Part shown: piece by piece, positions 54,033-63,517 of the stretch
Numbering within the stretch: position 1 is the first letter of the stretch
Layout of the letters: each line of letters opens with the position of its first letter
Assembly (NCBI RefSeq): GCF_002277895.1
Contig: NZ_CP022998.1
Location: 1,407,501 to 1,471,500, forward strand
Source of the DNA: Rhizobium sp. 11515TR
GTDB taxonomy: Bacteria; Pseudomonadota; Alphaproteobacteria; Rhizobiales; Rhizobiaceae
Direction: 5' to 3'
DNA length: 64,000 bases
Notes under the pieces: model-generated
Told to the model about the DNA's origin: nothing
Database searches by the model: none
The model's input: only the letters and a program-made list of their open reading frames with translations
Made by a program: the position numbers and the translations under genes

Positions 54033-56027
54033 ATGACGATGAATGACAAGCCCAAGCGGCCTGGGTCTAAACCCTTTGCTGGCGACAAGAAGACGGTAAA
54101 ACGAGATGGCGCGAAGCCTGCGAAGGTCGCAGCCGTCAAAGCTGCGGACGAGAGCGCGGTCGAGGATGGAAAGGCCGAGCGCATTTCCAAGGTGATGGCG
54201 CGCGCCGGCGTGGCCTCGCGCCGCGATATCGAGCGCATGATCCTCGATGGCCGCGTCAAGCTGAATGGCGTGCTGCTCGATACGCCCGTGGTCAACGTGA
54301 CCCTTACGGACAAGATCGAGGTCGACGGCGTGCCGATCCGCGGCATCGAGCGCACGCGCTTGTGGCTCTATCACAAGCCGGCCGGCCTAGTGACCACCAA
54401 TGCCGATCCGGAAGGACGCCCGACCGTCTTCGACAATCTGCCGGAAGAGCTGCCGCGCGTCATGTCGATCGGCCGCCTGGACATTAACACCGAAGGTCTG
54501 TTGCTGCTGACCAATGACGGCGGCCTTGCCCGCGTTTTGGAACTGCCGACGACCGGCTGGCTGCGCCGTTATCGCGTGCGCGCTCATGGTGAGATCGATC
54601 AGGAAGCGCTGGACAAGCTGAAGGAAGGCATTGCCGTCGAGGGACTGCTCTATGGCTCGATCGATGCGACGCTCGACCGCACGCAAGGATCCAACGTCTG
54701 GATCACTATGGGCCTGCGCGAAGGCAAGAACCGCGAAATCAAGAACGTGCTCGGCGCGCTCGGCCTCGAGGTCAACCGCCTGATCCGCATCTCCTATGGC
54801 CCGTTCCAGCTCGGCGAGCTGCCGGAAGGCCATGTGCTCGAGGTGCGCCGCCGCACGCTGCGCGACCAGCTCGGCCCGCGCCTGGTCGAGGATGCCAAGG
54901 CGAACTTCGATGCGCCGCTCTATAACGCCCCGGCCGTTGCCGAGCCCGAAGAGGCGGATGCCAAGCCGGCTCGGACGGCCCCGGTTCGCGCGGGCAAGGA
55001 AGAGCGCCCGCGTCGGGAGCGTCCCGAGGATAAGCGCGAACGTGCGCTGAGCCGCCTCGACACCAAACGCGATTCCAAGCGTGACGATCGCCGCGAAGGC
55101 GGCCGCGATGGTGGCCACAAGGATGATGATCGCGCGAAGCGCCAGCCGCTTGGCCCGCGCCGCAGCGCCAATGTCTGGATGGCGCCTGGTGCCCGCCCGC
55201 TCGGCGAAAAGGCAGCCGCAAAGGCGGCCAAGAATGCAAAGACCGCCTCCCGGCGCGGCGAGCCCGAACGCCCGCAGCGCAGCGGCTTCGACCGTCCGGA
55301 CGAAGGCCCACGCGTCCGCATCAATCGTGTCGACGAGGGCGATGGCGAATGGATCCGTTCGAGCGAAGAAGCTCCGCGCAAGTCGCGCGGCGATGACGAG
55401 GGGTTTGATCGCAAGCGTTCGCGCGGCGACCGCCCGCAAGGTGATCGTCCCGCTCGTGGGGACCGTCCGTTCGGCGACCGTCCCCGCGGCGATCGAGCAT
55501 TTAGCGATCGTCCGCGTGGCGAACGTGGTTCGCGGTCGGAGGGTGGCGATCGTCCCCGCGCGAAATCCTTCCAAGGTGAAGCCCGCTCCGAACGCTCCTT
55601 CGGAGATGGGCCCGCGCGTGGCGACCGGCCTTTCGGTGATAAGCCCCGTGGTGACCGGCGTCCGCGCGCCGAGGGAGATGAGCGTCCGCGCAGCAAGTCG
55701 TTCGGCGGTGAGCAGCGCTCAGAACGCCCCCGCGGCGCTCGCCCGCAGGGGGATCGTCCGTTTGGTGATCGTCCACCACGTGGTGACCGACCCTTCGGGG
55801 ATCGCCCGCAAGGCGAGCGTTCTTTCGGCGATCGGCCGGCCGGCAAGCCCTTTGGCAAGAAGCCCGGCGGCGGTAAATCCTTTGGCGGCAAGCCGGGCGG
55901 AAAACCCGGTGGTTCGCGCGGCTTTGGCGGCAAGCCCGGCGGCGCAGGTCGCCCCTCTGGCGGTCCGCGCGGCGGCTCCGGTCGGGGTGGCCCCGGCAGG
56001 GGCGGTCCCAAGGGCGGCAGGGGCTGA
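54033..56027 (+). CDS. rluB: RluB-type pseudouridine synthase with very long basic tail
   Basis: Isomerises uridine to pseudouridine in 23S rRNA (U2605 in E. coli). Residues about 45-95 are an S4 domain (ERISKVMARAGVASRRDIERM), residues 105-275 the catalytic domain with GRLDINTEGLLLLTNDGG (catalytic Asp). The last 370 residues (from about 290 of 664) are disordered, rich in Arg, Gly, Asp, Pro and Lys, with dozens of GDRPFGDRP-type units. E. coli RluB has 291 residues. ATG 54033 or 54039 may be the start. A cleft of clear function and unusual length. Confidence 0.93.
   Translation: MTMNDKPKRPGSKPFAGDKKTVKRDGAKPAKVAAVKAADESAVEDGKAERISKVMARAGVASRRDIERMILDGRVKLNGVLLDTPVVNVTLTDKIEVDGVPIRGIERTRLWLYHKPAGLVTTNADPEGRPTVFDNLPEELPRVMSIGRLDINTEGLLLLTNDGGLARVLELPTTGWLRRYRVRAHGEIDQEALDKLKEGIAVEGLLYGSIDATLDRTQGSNVWITMGLREGKNREIKNVLGALGLEVNRLIRISYGPFQLGELPEGHVLEVRRRTLRDQLGPRLVEDAKANFDAPLYNAPAVAEPEEADAKPARTAPVRAGKEERPRRERPEDKRERALSRLDTKRDSKRDDRREGGRDGGHKDDDRAKRQPLGPRRSANVWMAPGARPLGEKAAAKAAKNAKTASRRGEPERPQRSGFDRPDEGPRVRINRVDEGDGEWIRSSEEAPRKSRGDDEGFDRKRSRGDRPQGDRPARGDRPFGDRPRGDRAFSDRPRGERGSRSEGGDRPRAKSFQGEARSERSFGDGPARGDRPFGDKPRGDRRPRAEGDERPRSKSFGGEQRSERPRGARPQGDRPFGDRPPRGDRPFGDRPQGERSFGDRPAGKPFGKKPGGGKSFGGKPGGKPGGSRGFGGKPGGAGRPSGGPRGGSGRGGPGRGGPKGGRG
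55410..56020 (+). repeat. Degenerate tandem repeat coding the RluB tail
   Basis: The coding DNA consists of imperfect units around CGTCCGTTCGGCGACCG and GGCGGCAAGCCGGGCG, translating to GDRPFGDRPRGDRP-like and GGKPGG-like runs. In the opposite strand it also leaves long open frames, which are compositional shadows. Confidence 0.85.
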
Positions 56028-56033
56028 CGCGCG

Positions 56034-56600
56034 GTGAGGATCGTCGGCGGTGAGTTTCGCGGTCGCTCGCTTGCAACGCCGAAGTCGAACGATATTCGTC
56101 CGACGGCGGATCGCACGCGCGAAAGCCTGTTCAACATTCTGAACCACGCCTATCCGGAAGCCATCGATGGAACCCGGATGATGGATGTGTTTGCCGGCAC
56201 CGGCGCCGTCGGGCTGGAGGCAGCTTCACGGGGCTGCCGCCATGTGCTCTTCGTGGAAAGCAGCGTCGAGGGCAGGGGCCTTCTTTGGGAAAACATCGAT
56301 GCGCTCGGCCTGCACGGCCGCACGCGCATGCTGCGCCGTGATGCGACGGATCTCGGCAGTGTCGGCAATCTCGAGCCCTTCGATTTTCTCTTCGCCGACC
56401 CGCCATACGGCAAGGGGCTGGGCGAGAAGGCTTTCGCGGCCGCTGCCGCCGGTGGCTGGCTGGTGCCGGGCGCTCTGGCGATCCTCGAGGAGCGCGCCGA
56501 TGTCACCGTTGCCGCGCCGTCGGATTTCCTGTTTCTGGAGGAGCGAACCTTCGGCGACAGCAAGATGCATTTCTTCCGTTACCAGCCGTTGGCGGCCTGA
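56034..56600 (+). CDS. rsmD: 16S rRNA (guanine-966-N2)-methyltransferase
   Basis: Methylates N2 of G966 in 16S rRNA with SAM. The 188-residue Rossmann enzyme has MRIVGGEFRGRSL at the start, SAM-binding DVFAGTGAVGLEAASRG near residue 49 and catalytic DPPYGKGLG near 121. Start GTG 56034, 6 bp after the pseudouridine synthase stop, so the two are one operon; translation is probably coupled. Confidence 0.95.
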   Translation: MRIVGGEFRGRSLATPKSNDIRPTADRTRESLFNILNHAYPEAIDGTRMMDVFAGTGAVGLEAASRGCRHVLFVESSVEGRGLLWENIDALGLHGRTRMLRRDATDLGSVGNLEPFDFLFADPPYGKGLGEKAFAAAAAGGWLVPGALAILEERADVTVAAPSDFLFLEERTFGDSKMHFFRYQPLAA

Positions 56601-56618
56601 CGGAGGAAGGAGAACAAT

Positions 56619-57485
56619 ATGGGCGATTATGCTGATTTCGTCGGCAGCGACTATCCGCTCGCCGCTTCCGGCACGCCGAGCGTCGCAGTCGCCTTCGGCT
56701 GCGGCGGTGCGCGCGGTCTCGCCCATATTCATATCATCGAGGCGCTGGACGAGCTTGGCATTCGCCCCGTCGCCATAGCAGGTTCCTCCATCGGCTCGAT
56801 CATGGGCGCGGCCATGGCCGTCGGCATGAGTGGCGCTGAGATCCGCGACTATACGCTGGCAACGGTCGGCAATCGCCCGGCCGTTCTCAACAAGATCTGG
56901 AGCCTGCGGCCGGTCAGCATGCGCAGCATCCGCTTCGGTCAGTTCAATCTCGAACGCATTCTGCGCACCTTCCTGCCGCCGGCCATCCCGGAAAGCTTTT
57001 CCGAGCTGCACATCCCGCTGAAGGTGGTCACGACCGATTATTACGACCAGGCGGAGGTCGTCATCGAGAAGGGCGAGCTCTTCCCTGTGCTTGCCGCCTC
57101 TGCCGCGATTCCCGCCGTGTTCATGCCGGTCAAGCTCGGAGACCGCGTGATGATCGACGGCGGCATCATGAACCCGGTTCCTTACGAGCATCTGGCCGGT
57201 CTTGCCGATATCATCATCGGCATCGACGTCGTCGGCGGGCCGGAAGGCAGCGGCCGACAGGTTCCGAACCGCATCGAGAGCCTGTTCGGCGCCGGTCAGC
57301 TGACCATGCAGTCCAACATTGCCCTGAAGCTGCGCCTGCAGGCGCCACAAATCTTCCTGCGCCCCGCCGTCGGCCGCACCGGCGTCCTCGATTTTCTGAA
57401 GGCGCGCGATATCCTCGCCATGTCGGCCGGCGTCAAGGACGAGCTGAAATTCGCCCTCGACCGGGTGATAACCGCGAAGAATTAG
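56619..57485 (+). CDS. Patatin-like phospholipase
   Basis: A 288-residue acyl hydrolase of the patatin/RssA group. The catalytic dyad is visible: Ser in AGSSIGSIMGA (residue about 50) and Asp in DGGIMNPVP (about 178); the oxyanion loop is GCGGARGLAH. No signal peptide. GGAGGAAGGAGAAC precedes ATG 56619. It follows rsmD by 18 bp and is probably cotranscribed. Lipid substrate unknown. Confidence 0.9.
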   Translation: MGDYADFVGSDYPLAASGTPSVAVAFGCGGARGLAHIHIIEALDELGIRPVAIAGSSIGSIMGAAMAVGMSGAEIRDYTLATVGNRPAVLNKIWSLRPVSMRSIRFGQFNLERILRTFLPPAIPESFSELHIPLKVVTTDYYDQAEVVIEKGELFPVLAASAAIPAVFMPVKLGDRVMIDGGIMNPVPYEHLAGLADIIIGIDVVGGPEGSGRQVPNRIESLFGAGQLTMQSNIALKLRLQAPQIFLRPAVGRTGVLDFLKARDILAMSAGVKDELKFALDRVITAKN

Positions 57486-57540
57486 TATCCGCCTATAAGC
57501 TGCTGGCTGTGCTTACTCCAGGACCGCGCAAACGAAGCGA

Positions 57541-59361
57541 CTAAGCCCGCTCCGGCTCCTCCTGCGGCAGAGCGACGAGATCGTCTGCGTCGCTGTAGCT
57601 CTCGGCGGCACGCTTCGGCTTGACCAGCGGTTCTGGCTTGACCGGGCGCGAATAGAGCATGTCTGTCCCGGCCTGCAGGCCTTCGCTCACCTGCAGTACG
57701 AGCCTTTGCTCGTCGCGCTTGCGGATATCCTCGCCGATTTCATAGGCCTCGGCTTCGCTGACGCCAAGTGCTTCCAGGGTGCGGCGGCCGAAGAGCAGGC
57801 CGGATTCCAGCGTCTCGCGCAGCTCATAATCCACGCCCTTGTGACGCAGTTCGATCGAGTGAATACGATCATAAGAGCGGACGAAAAGGCGCGCATGCGG
57901 ATAATCCGTCTGCACGAGTTCGACGATCTTGTCGGTCACCTCGCGCAGATGCGTGCTGACGACGACGATTTTGGCGCGGTCGATGCCGGCGGAGCGCAGC
58001 ACGTCCTTGCGGGTGCCGTCGCCGAAATAGATGCGGAAACCGAAGCTCGATGCCTGGCGGATGCGGTCGGCGGAGAAATCGATGACAGTGACATCGCGGC
58101 CGCCGGCAAGCAGGATCTGTGCGGCGATCTGGCCGAAACGCGAAAAGCCGATCATCAGCACATCGGAACCGGCGCCCTCGAAATCCTCGTCCAGCTCTTC
58201 CCGCGTATCGCCCTTCACCAGCCGTTTCGCCAGCGCGGAACTGAGCGGTGTCAGCGCCATCGATAGCGTCACGATGGCGATCAGCATCGATGCCGTGTTC
58301 GCCGAGAAAAGATTGCCGCTGGCGCTGGCCGCGCTGAAGAGCACGAAGCCGAATTCGCCGCCTTGCGGCAGCAGTCCGGCGATACGGACAGCATCATTAT
58401 GCGGCGAGCCTGCTATGCGGCAGAGCGCATAGATTACGACCGCCTTGATGACCATCATCACCGGGACAGCGAGCACGATCATCACCCAGTTGTTGAGGAT
58501 GACGTCGAGTTTCAGCGACAGGCCGACGGCGATGAAGAAAATGGCGAGCAGCACGCCGCGGAAGGGTTCGATATCCGCTTCCAGCTCATGCCGATAGGAG
58601 GATTCCGCCAGCATCACGCCGGAGAGAAAGGCACCCATCGCCATCGAAAGGCCGGCAAGCTGCATCAGCGTTGCCGATCCCATGACCACGAACAGGGCTG
58701 CGGCAATCATCGCCTCGCGTGCGCCGGTGCGAGCGATCACCTGGAATAGCGGCGTCAATAGGTAGCGGCCGGCGATGATCATCGCCGCGACCGCGCCGAT
58801 GGCAATGGCGAGACTCGGCAGGGGATTGGCGGTTTCCTGCGCGCCGTCGAGCACGGTGATCAGCGCCAGCAGCGGCACGATGGCAAGATCCTGCAGCAGC
58901 AGCATCGAGAAGGAGCGCTGGCCGTATTTCGTATTGACGTCACCCTGCTGTTCGAGGATCTGCATCGCGAAGGCGGTCGAGGAAAGCGCCAGGCCGAAGC
59001 CGATGATGATGCTGCCCTTCCAGCCGGCAATGCCGCCGACATAGGCGGCCACCATCAATGCAAGTCCGCTGAGAACAACCTGCGCCGTGCCGAGGCCGAA
59101 AATATCCCGGCGCATCTGCCAGAGGCGGGACGGCTTCAGTTCCAGCCCGATGATGAAGAGCAGGAAGACGACGCCGAGTTCGGCGACGGCGAGCACGGCC
59201 TCGCTGTCGCTGATGCTGTGGAGAATAGGCCCGATCACAACGCCTGCGGCGAGATAGCCGAGCACCGTGCCAAGCCCTAGTTTCTTGAAGATCGGCGCCG
59301 TGACGACGGCGCCGCCGAGCAGCAGCAGGGTTTCGGTGAAAAGCGTATTGGGGGCGGACAT
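57541..59361 (-). CDS. Kef-type K+/H+ antiporter (CPA2 family)
   Basis: A 606-residue CPA2 monovalent cation/proton antiporter. The N-terminal 390 residues are about 12 TM segments (TETLLLLGGAVVTAPIFKKLG, LGYLAAGVVIGP, ALSSTAFAMQIL with functional Asp/Ser region). A cytoplasmic TrkA-N domain begins at VLMIGFSRFGQIAAQILLAGG with NAD-binding GxSxxG and ends near 540. The length and KTN domain match KefB/KefC; glutathione regulation is possible but not shown. ATG 59361 follows CACGGAAAGAAACAGACG. An open frame running 300 codons upstream is opposite pmbA and is not part of it. Confidence 0.9.
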   Translation of the reverse strand: MSAPNTLFTETLLLLGGAVVTAPIFKKLGLGTVLGYLAAGVVIGPILHSISDSEAVLAVAELGVVFLLFIIGLELKPSRLWQMRRDIFGLGTAQVVLSGLALMVAAYVGGIAGWKGSIIIGFGLALSSTAFAMQILEQQGDVNTKYGQRSFSMLLLQDLAIVPLLALITVLDGAQETANPLPSLAIAIGAVAAMIIAGRYLLTPLFQVIARTGAREAMIAAALFVVMGSATLMQLAGLSMAMGAFLSGVMLAESSYRHELEADIEPFRGVLLAIFFIAVGLSLKLDVILNNWVMIVLAVPVMMVIKAVVIYALCRIAGSPHNDAVRIAGLLPQGGEFGFVLFSAASASGNLFSANTASMLIAIVTLSMALTPLSSALAKRLVKGDTREELDEDFEGAGSDVLMIGFSRFGQIAAQILLAGGRDVTVIDFSADRIRQASSFGFRIYFGDGTRKDVLRSAGIDRAKIVVVSTHLREVTDKIVELVQTDYPHARLFVRSYDRIHSIELRHKGVDYELRETLESGLLFGRRTLEALGVSEAEAYEIGEDIRKRDEQRLVLQVSEGLQAGTDMLYSRPVKPEPLVKPKRAAESYSDADDLVALPQEEPERA

Positions 59362-59511
59362 CGTCTGTTTCTTTCCGTGGGGCAGGCGGTGTTGCGGCGC
59401 TTGGTCATGATAAACAACCATGCGTGAAGGGATTAGAACAAGAATCGGCTTTGCCGCCCTTGATGCTTTATGTAGTGCACAATAAATGGAACGCGAAGGA
59501 AAGGCCAAGTC

Positions 59512-60864
59512 ATGACCTCTGAAATCGATTCCGCCACTCTGCTTTCCCGTGCCAGCCAGCTGATCGACCTCGCCCGGAAAGCCGGTGCGGAAGCGGCCGA
59601 TGCCGTTGTTGTGCGGTCGAGAGCCCATTCCGTCAGCGTCCGCCTCGGCAAGGTCGAAGGTACGGAATCCTCCGAGAGCGATGACTTTTCCTTGCGGGTG
59701 TTTGTCGGCAACCGTGTTGCCAACGTTTCCGCCAATCCAGGCTTCGATCTGAATGCGCTTGCCGAGCGCGCAGTCGCAATGGCCAAGGTTTCGCCGGAAG
59801 ACCCCTTCGCCTGCCTTGCTGACGATGCCGATCTTGCCAAGAGCTACCCGGATCTCGAACTGTTCGATCCGACCGAAGTTTCCACGGAGCAACTGCGCGA
59901 AGCTGCGCTTGCGACCGAAGCCGCGGCGCTCGCTGTTCCGGGCGTCACCAATTCTTCCGGGGCTGGCGCCTCGGCTGGTATGGGCGGCCTCGTGCTCGTC
60001 ACCTCGCATGGTTTTGCCGGCCACTATATGGGCTCGCGCTTCGGGCGCTCCGTCAGCGTCATTGCTGGTGAAGGCACCGGCATGGAGCGCGACTATGATT
60101 TCGACAGCCGCCTCTATTTCACCGATCTTGATGCGGCCGAGGAGATCGGCCGCCGCGCCGGCGAACGAGTCGTCAAACGGCTCAATCCGCGTCAGGTCCC
60201 GACGGGCAAGAACGTCACCGTCGTTTTCGATCCGCGCGTCGCCCGCGGCTTCGTCGGCCATATTGCCGGCGCCATCAACGGCGCTTCCGTCGCCCGCAAG
60301 ACCAGTTTCCTGCGCGACAAGATGGGGCAGCAGGTGCTGAAATCAGGCCTCTCGATCACGGACGATCCGCTGATCGTGCGCGGTCCGTCCTCGCGCCCCT
60401 TCGACGGCGAAGGTGTGTCCGGCAAGCGGCTCGTCATGATCGAGGACGGCGTGCTGAAGTCCTGGTTCCTCTCAACAGCGACGGCGCGGGAAATCGGTGG
60501 CGGCCTGAAGACCAACGGCCGCGGCGTGCGCGGCGGCACCTCCGTATCGCCAGCCTCCACCAACTTGGCACTGGAGCCCGGCGATATTTCACCCGAGGAA
60601 CTGATCCGCAATGTCGGAACCGGTTTCTATGTCACCGAGCTGATCGGCCAGGGTGTCAACATGATAACAGGCGAATACAGCCGTGGCGCCACCGGTTTCT
60701 GGATCGAGAATGGCGAATTGACCTTCGCGGTTTCGGAGGTGACGATCGCTTCCAACCTGAAGGACATGTTCATGCGTGTGACGCCGGCAAACGACATCGA
60801 CCGCGATTTCGGTATCGCTGCTCCGACGCTTGCCATTGAGGGCTTGACGCTGGCGGGCCGCTGA
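59512..60864 (+). CDS. pmbA: TldD/PmbA-family metallopeptidase-like protein
   Basis: The 450-residue TldE/PmbA partner of TldD, which together process peptides such as microcins and the CcdA antitoxin. Family pattern: GAEAADAVVVRSRAHSVSVRLG at the N-terminus, GKNVTVVFDPRVARGFVGHI in the middle, and the C-terminal block VRGGTSVSPASTNLALEPGD with GVNMITGEYSRGATGFWIEN. PmbA itself lacks the HExxxH zinc motif, as here. AAGGAAAGGCCAAGTC precedes the ATG. tldD is not in the window. Confidence 0.94.
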   Translation: MTSEIDSATLLSRASQLIDLARKAGAEAADAVVVRSRAHSVSVRLGKVEGTESSESDDFSLRVFVGNRVANVSANPGFDLNALAERAVAMAKVSPEDPFACLADDADLAKSYPDLELFDPTEVSTEQLREAALATEAAALAVPGVTNSSGAGASAGMGGLVLVTSHGFAGHYMGSRFGRSVSVIAGEGTGMERDYDFDSRLYFTDLDAAEEIGRRAGERVVKRLNPRQVPTGKNVTVVFDPRVARGFVGHIAGAINGASVARKTSFLRDKMGQQVLKSGLSITDDPLIVRGPSSRPFDGEGVSGKRLVMIEDGVLKSWFLSTATAREIGGGLKTNGRGVRGGTSVSPASTNLALEPGDISPEELIRNVGTGFYVTELIGQGVNMITGEYSRGATGFWIENGELTFAVSEVTIASNLKDMFMRVTPANDIDRDFGIAAPTLAIEGLTLAGR

Positions 60865-60891
60865 GAAACGAGCGGAGATTGGAATTAGTCA

Positions 60892-61698
60892 ATGATCGAT
60901 AGCAAGGCCGGCCGATTGAGCGACGTGGACCTGATCGTGGGTGCCGCGCTCGAGGCGGGCAAGATCGCTCTCGGTTTCTTCCGGCAATCGCCGGAGGTCT
61001 GGTGGAAGAACAACGGCCAGTCCCCTGTCAGTGCCGCCGATTTTGCCGCCAACGAAAGCCTTGCCGCCACATTGCGCTCGGCGCGTCCGGACTATGGCTG
61101 GCTTTCCGAGGAAACCGATGACGATGCCGAGCGGCTGAAGCACGCGACCGTCTTCGTCGTCGATCCGATCGATGGCACAAGGGGCTTTCTCTCCGGCCTC
61201 GATCTTTGGTGCGTCAGCGTCGCTGTCGTCACCGATGGGCGGCCCGTGGCGGGCGTTCTCTATGCGCCGGCACTGGACGAGCTCTTCGTGGCGACGGCCG
61301 ACGGTGAGGCCCTGAAGAACGGCAAGCCGATCCGCGTGTCTCGGAGAGTCGGTGATGACATCCATCGGCTGGCGACCGGCGAGGATATGCTGAAGGGCGT
61401 CGATCCGGATTTCCGCAAGATGGTCGAGCGAGTGAAGCACGTGCCGTCGCTCGCCTATCGCCTCGCCATGGTGGCGGACGGCAGGCTGGAGGGAACGATC
61501 GTCAAGCGCAACTCGCATGACTGGGATCTCGCCGCCGCCGATCTCATTCTGGAACGGGCCGGGGGCGCGCTTGTGGACCTTTCGGGCAATACCCTCAGCT
61601 ACAACCGCGCCGAAGTATCGCATGAAGAGCTTTGCGGTGCATCGGCATCGCAATTACCTGAGTTTCTCCGCCAGCTTTCACATCGACGAGACGGTTGA
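60892..61698 (+). CDS. Inositol monophosphatase family protein, CysQ-like
   Basis: A 268-residue Mg-dependent phosphatase: metal-binding motifs near residue 72 (LSEETDDDAERL), 90 (FVVDPIDGTRGFLSG) and 212 (SHDWDLAAADLILERAGG). It may be a 3'(2'),5'-bisphosphate nucleotidase (CysQ), removing PAP in sulfur assimilation, or an inositol phosphatase. It is 27 bp after pmbA and upstream of DUF4170, in a conserved rhizobial run. Confidence 0.88.
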   Translation: MIDSKAGRLSDVDLIVGAALEAGKIALGFFRQSPEVWWKNNGQSPVSAADFAANESLAATLRSARPDYGWLSEETDDDAERLKHATVFVVDPIDGTRGFLSGLDLWCVSVAVVTDGRPVAGVLYAPALDELFVATADGEALKNGKPIRVSRRVGDDIHRLATGEDMLKGVDPDFRKMVERVKHVPSLAYRLAMVADGRLEGTIVKRNSHDWDLAAADLILERAGGALVDLSGNTLSYNRAEVSHEELCGASASQLPEFLRQLSHRRDG

Positions 61699-61759
61699 CC
61701 TTTCGGTCAAAATCCCGCAGATGAAGGGCGGAGGGGGACGATAGCAGAAAGAGACGAAA

Positions 61760-62005
61760 ATGACTGATACCAGCGGCAAAAAGCAGCTCCTGCACCTTGT
61801 CTTCGGCGGTGAATTGGAAAGCCTCGAAGAGGTCCAGTTCCGCAACCTCAATGAGCTCGATATCGTCGGCATGTATCCCGATTATGCAAGCGCGTTGACA
61901 GCGTGGAAGTCCAAGGCGCAGCAGACCGTTGACAACGCGCATATGCGTTATTTCATCGTCCATCTGCATCGCTTGCTCGATCCGCAGGAAAAAGCGGCAT
62001 CCTAA
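61760..62005 (+). CDS. DUF4170 protein
   Basis: An 81-residue protein of family DUF4170, common in alphaproteobacteria: LLHLVFGGELESLEEVQF, then DIVGMYPDYASALTAWKSKAQQTVDNA and MRYFIVHLHRLLDP. It is small and acidic, no signal. It is regularly next to waaA in rhizobia, which suggests a role in lipopolysaccharide core or an accident of operon; function unknown. AGAAAGAGACGAAA precedes the ATG. Confidence 0.9.
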   Translation: MTDTSGKKQLLHLVFGGELESLEEVQFRNLNELDIVGMYPDYASALTAWKSKAQQTVDNAHMRYFIVHLHRLLDPQEKAAS

Positions 62006-62185
62006 GATCGCCTCGCACCAAATTTTGCATTTGATATCTCTATCCGGTACAGCCCCGTCGCTTTAAATCCGGTCATGAAGCAGTATCTTTGACACAATAA
62101 GAACGAAAATTCGGCTGTTTATTCGGCCGGTTGACAATCGGGATTTGGCATTGATGGTGATCAGCTGGGATAGGAGGCGAACGAA

Positions 62186-63505
62186 ATGAGTAGCCTCAGG
62201 GCGCGTCTTGCCTTGAGCGCCTATCGCTTTGGTGGAATCGCCGTCTATCCGTTCATCGGGCCTTATCTCGCGGTCCGCGCAGCCAAGGGCAAGGAAGATA
62301 GCTCCCGCAGGCTGGAGCGCTCGGGTTATGCGAGCGCCAACCGTCCGCAGGGGCCGTTAATCTGGTTCCATGCCGCGAGCGTGGGGGAAACCTCGGCCGT
62401 CATTCCGTTGATCCGCGAGATCCGTCGCCGCGACATACACGTCATCCTGACGACGGGCACGATGACCTCGGCCAAGGTTGCGCAGCAACGTCTCGGCGAC
62501 GAGGTCATCCATCAATACGTGCCGCTCGATCTCAAGCCCGCCATCAAGCGCTTCCTCGACTACTGGCAGCCCGATTGCGCCATTTTTGCCGAATCCGAGA
62601 TCTGGCCGACGACGATCATGGAGCTTGGCCGCAAGCGAATCCCGCAGATCCTCGTCAATGCCCGCATGTCGGATCGATCCTTTGAACGCTGGAGCCGGCA
62701 TCTCTCGCTTGCCGAGGCGTTGTTTGAAAATCTGGCGCTTGTCGTGGCCCAGTCCGACCTCGACGCCGAACGCTTCCGCGATCTCGGCGCTTTGCAGGTT
62801 CTCAAATCGGGCAATCTCAAAGTGGATACGGACGCGCCGTCCTATGACGCGCCGACGCTTGCCAGCTACATGAAACAGATCGGCGACCGCAAGACCTGGG
62901 CCGCGGTCTCCACTTTCGAGGGCGAGGAGGGTGCTGCAGCCTCCGTCCATTCGATGCTCAAGGAGCATAACGGCCAGCTCACCATCATCGTGCCGCGCCA
63001 CCCGGAGCGCTGTGACGCAATCGAGGCGATGCTGGTCGAGCAGGGCCTGAAAGTGGCGCGCCGCACCCGAAACGACATCCTTTCGCCCGATGTCGATGTC
63101 TTCCTTGGCGATACGATCGGCGAGATGGGGCTTTATCTGCGGATGACCGAAGTCGCCTTCATGGGCAAATCGCTGTTCAACGAAGGCGGTCAGAATCCGC
63201 TTGAACCGGCTATGCTCGGCTGCGCGATTCTGACGGGCGGCCACGTCCAGAATTTCCGCGACTCCTATCAATTGCTCGCCCGCCGCGGCAGCGCCCGCAT
63301 GGTGCGGGACACCGAGATGCTGGCGCGGGGCGTCCATTATTTGCTCACCAACGACACGGCACGACGCAGCATGATCGACGCCGGCTTTGCTGCCGTGCAT
63401 GAAATGCGTGGTGCACTGGCAGCAACGGTGAAAGGGCTGGAGCCCTATATCAATCCGCTTTCGGTCAAGGCGCGGCTGATGCCGAAGACGATAGCGAACG
63501 GATAA
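62186..63505 (+). CDS. waaA: 3-deoxy-D-manno-octulosonic acid (Kdo) transferase
   Basis: Adds Kdo to the lipid A precursor at the inner face of the inner membrane. The 439-residue GT30 enzyme has an N-terminal membrane anchor (residues 5-25), WFHAASVGETSAVIPLIREI with catalytic Glu near 65, and NEGGQNPLEPAMLGCAILTG near 335. ATG 62186 follows AGGAGGCGAACGAA. It is followed by a HAD gene, where lpxK is common in related genomes. Confidence 0.94.
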   Translation: MSSLRARLALSAYRFGGIAVYPFIGPYLAVRAAKGKEDSSRRLERSGYASANRPQGPLIWFHAASVGETSAVIPLIREIRRRDIHVILTTGTMTSAKVAQQRLGDEVIHQYVPLDLKPAIKRFLDYWQPDCAIFAESEIWPTTIMELGRKRIPQILVNARMSDRSFERWSRHLSLAEALFENLALVVAQSDLDAERFRDLGALQVLKSGNLKVDTDAPSYDAPTLASYMKQIGDRKTWAAVSTFEGEEGAAASVHSMLKEHNGQLTIIVPRHPERCDAIEAMLVEQGLKVARRTRNDILSPDVDVFLGDTIGEMGLYLRMTEVAFMGKSLFNEGGQNPLEPAMLGCAILTGGHVQNFRDSYQLLARRGSARMVRDTEMLARGVHYLLTNDTARRSMIDAGFAAVHEMRGALAATVKGLEPYINPLSVKARLMPKTIANG

Positions 63506-63517
63506 GAAGGGAAGGGC

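Noticed and set aside
54387-56137. Two long minus-strand frames (395 and 405 codons) opposite RluB
   Set aside because: They mirror the repetitive RluB tail; Arg/Pro/Gly-rich translations follow from the repeat.
59362-60261. 300-codon upstream extension of the Kef antiporter frame
   Set aside because: It is antisense to pmbA. The antiporter has its own start at 59361 directly before the first membrane helix.
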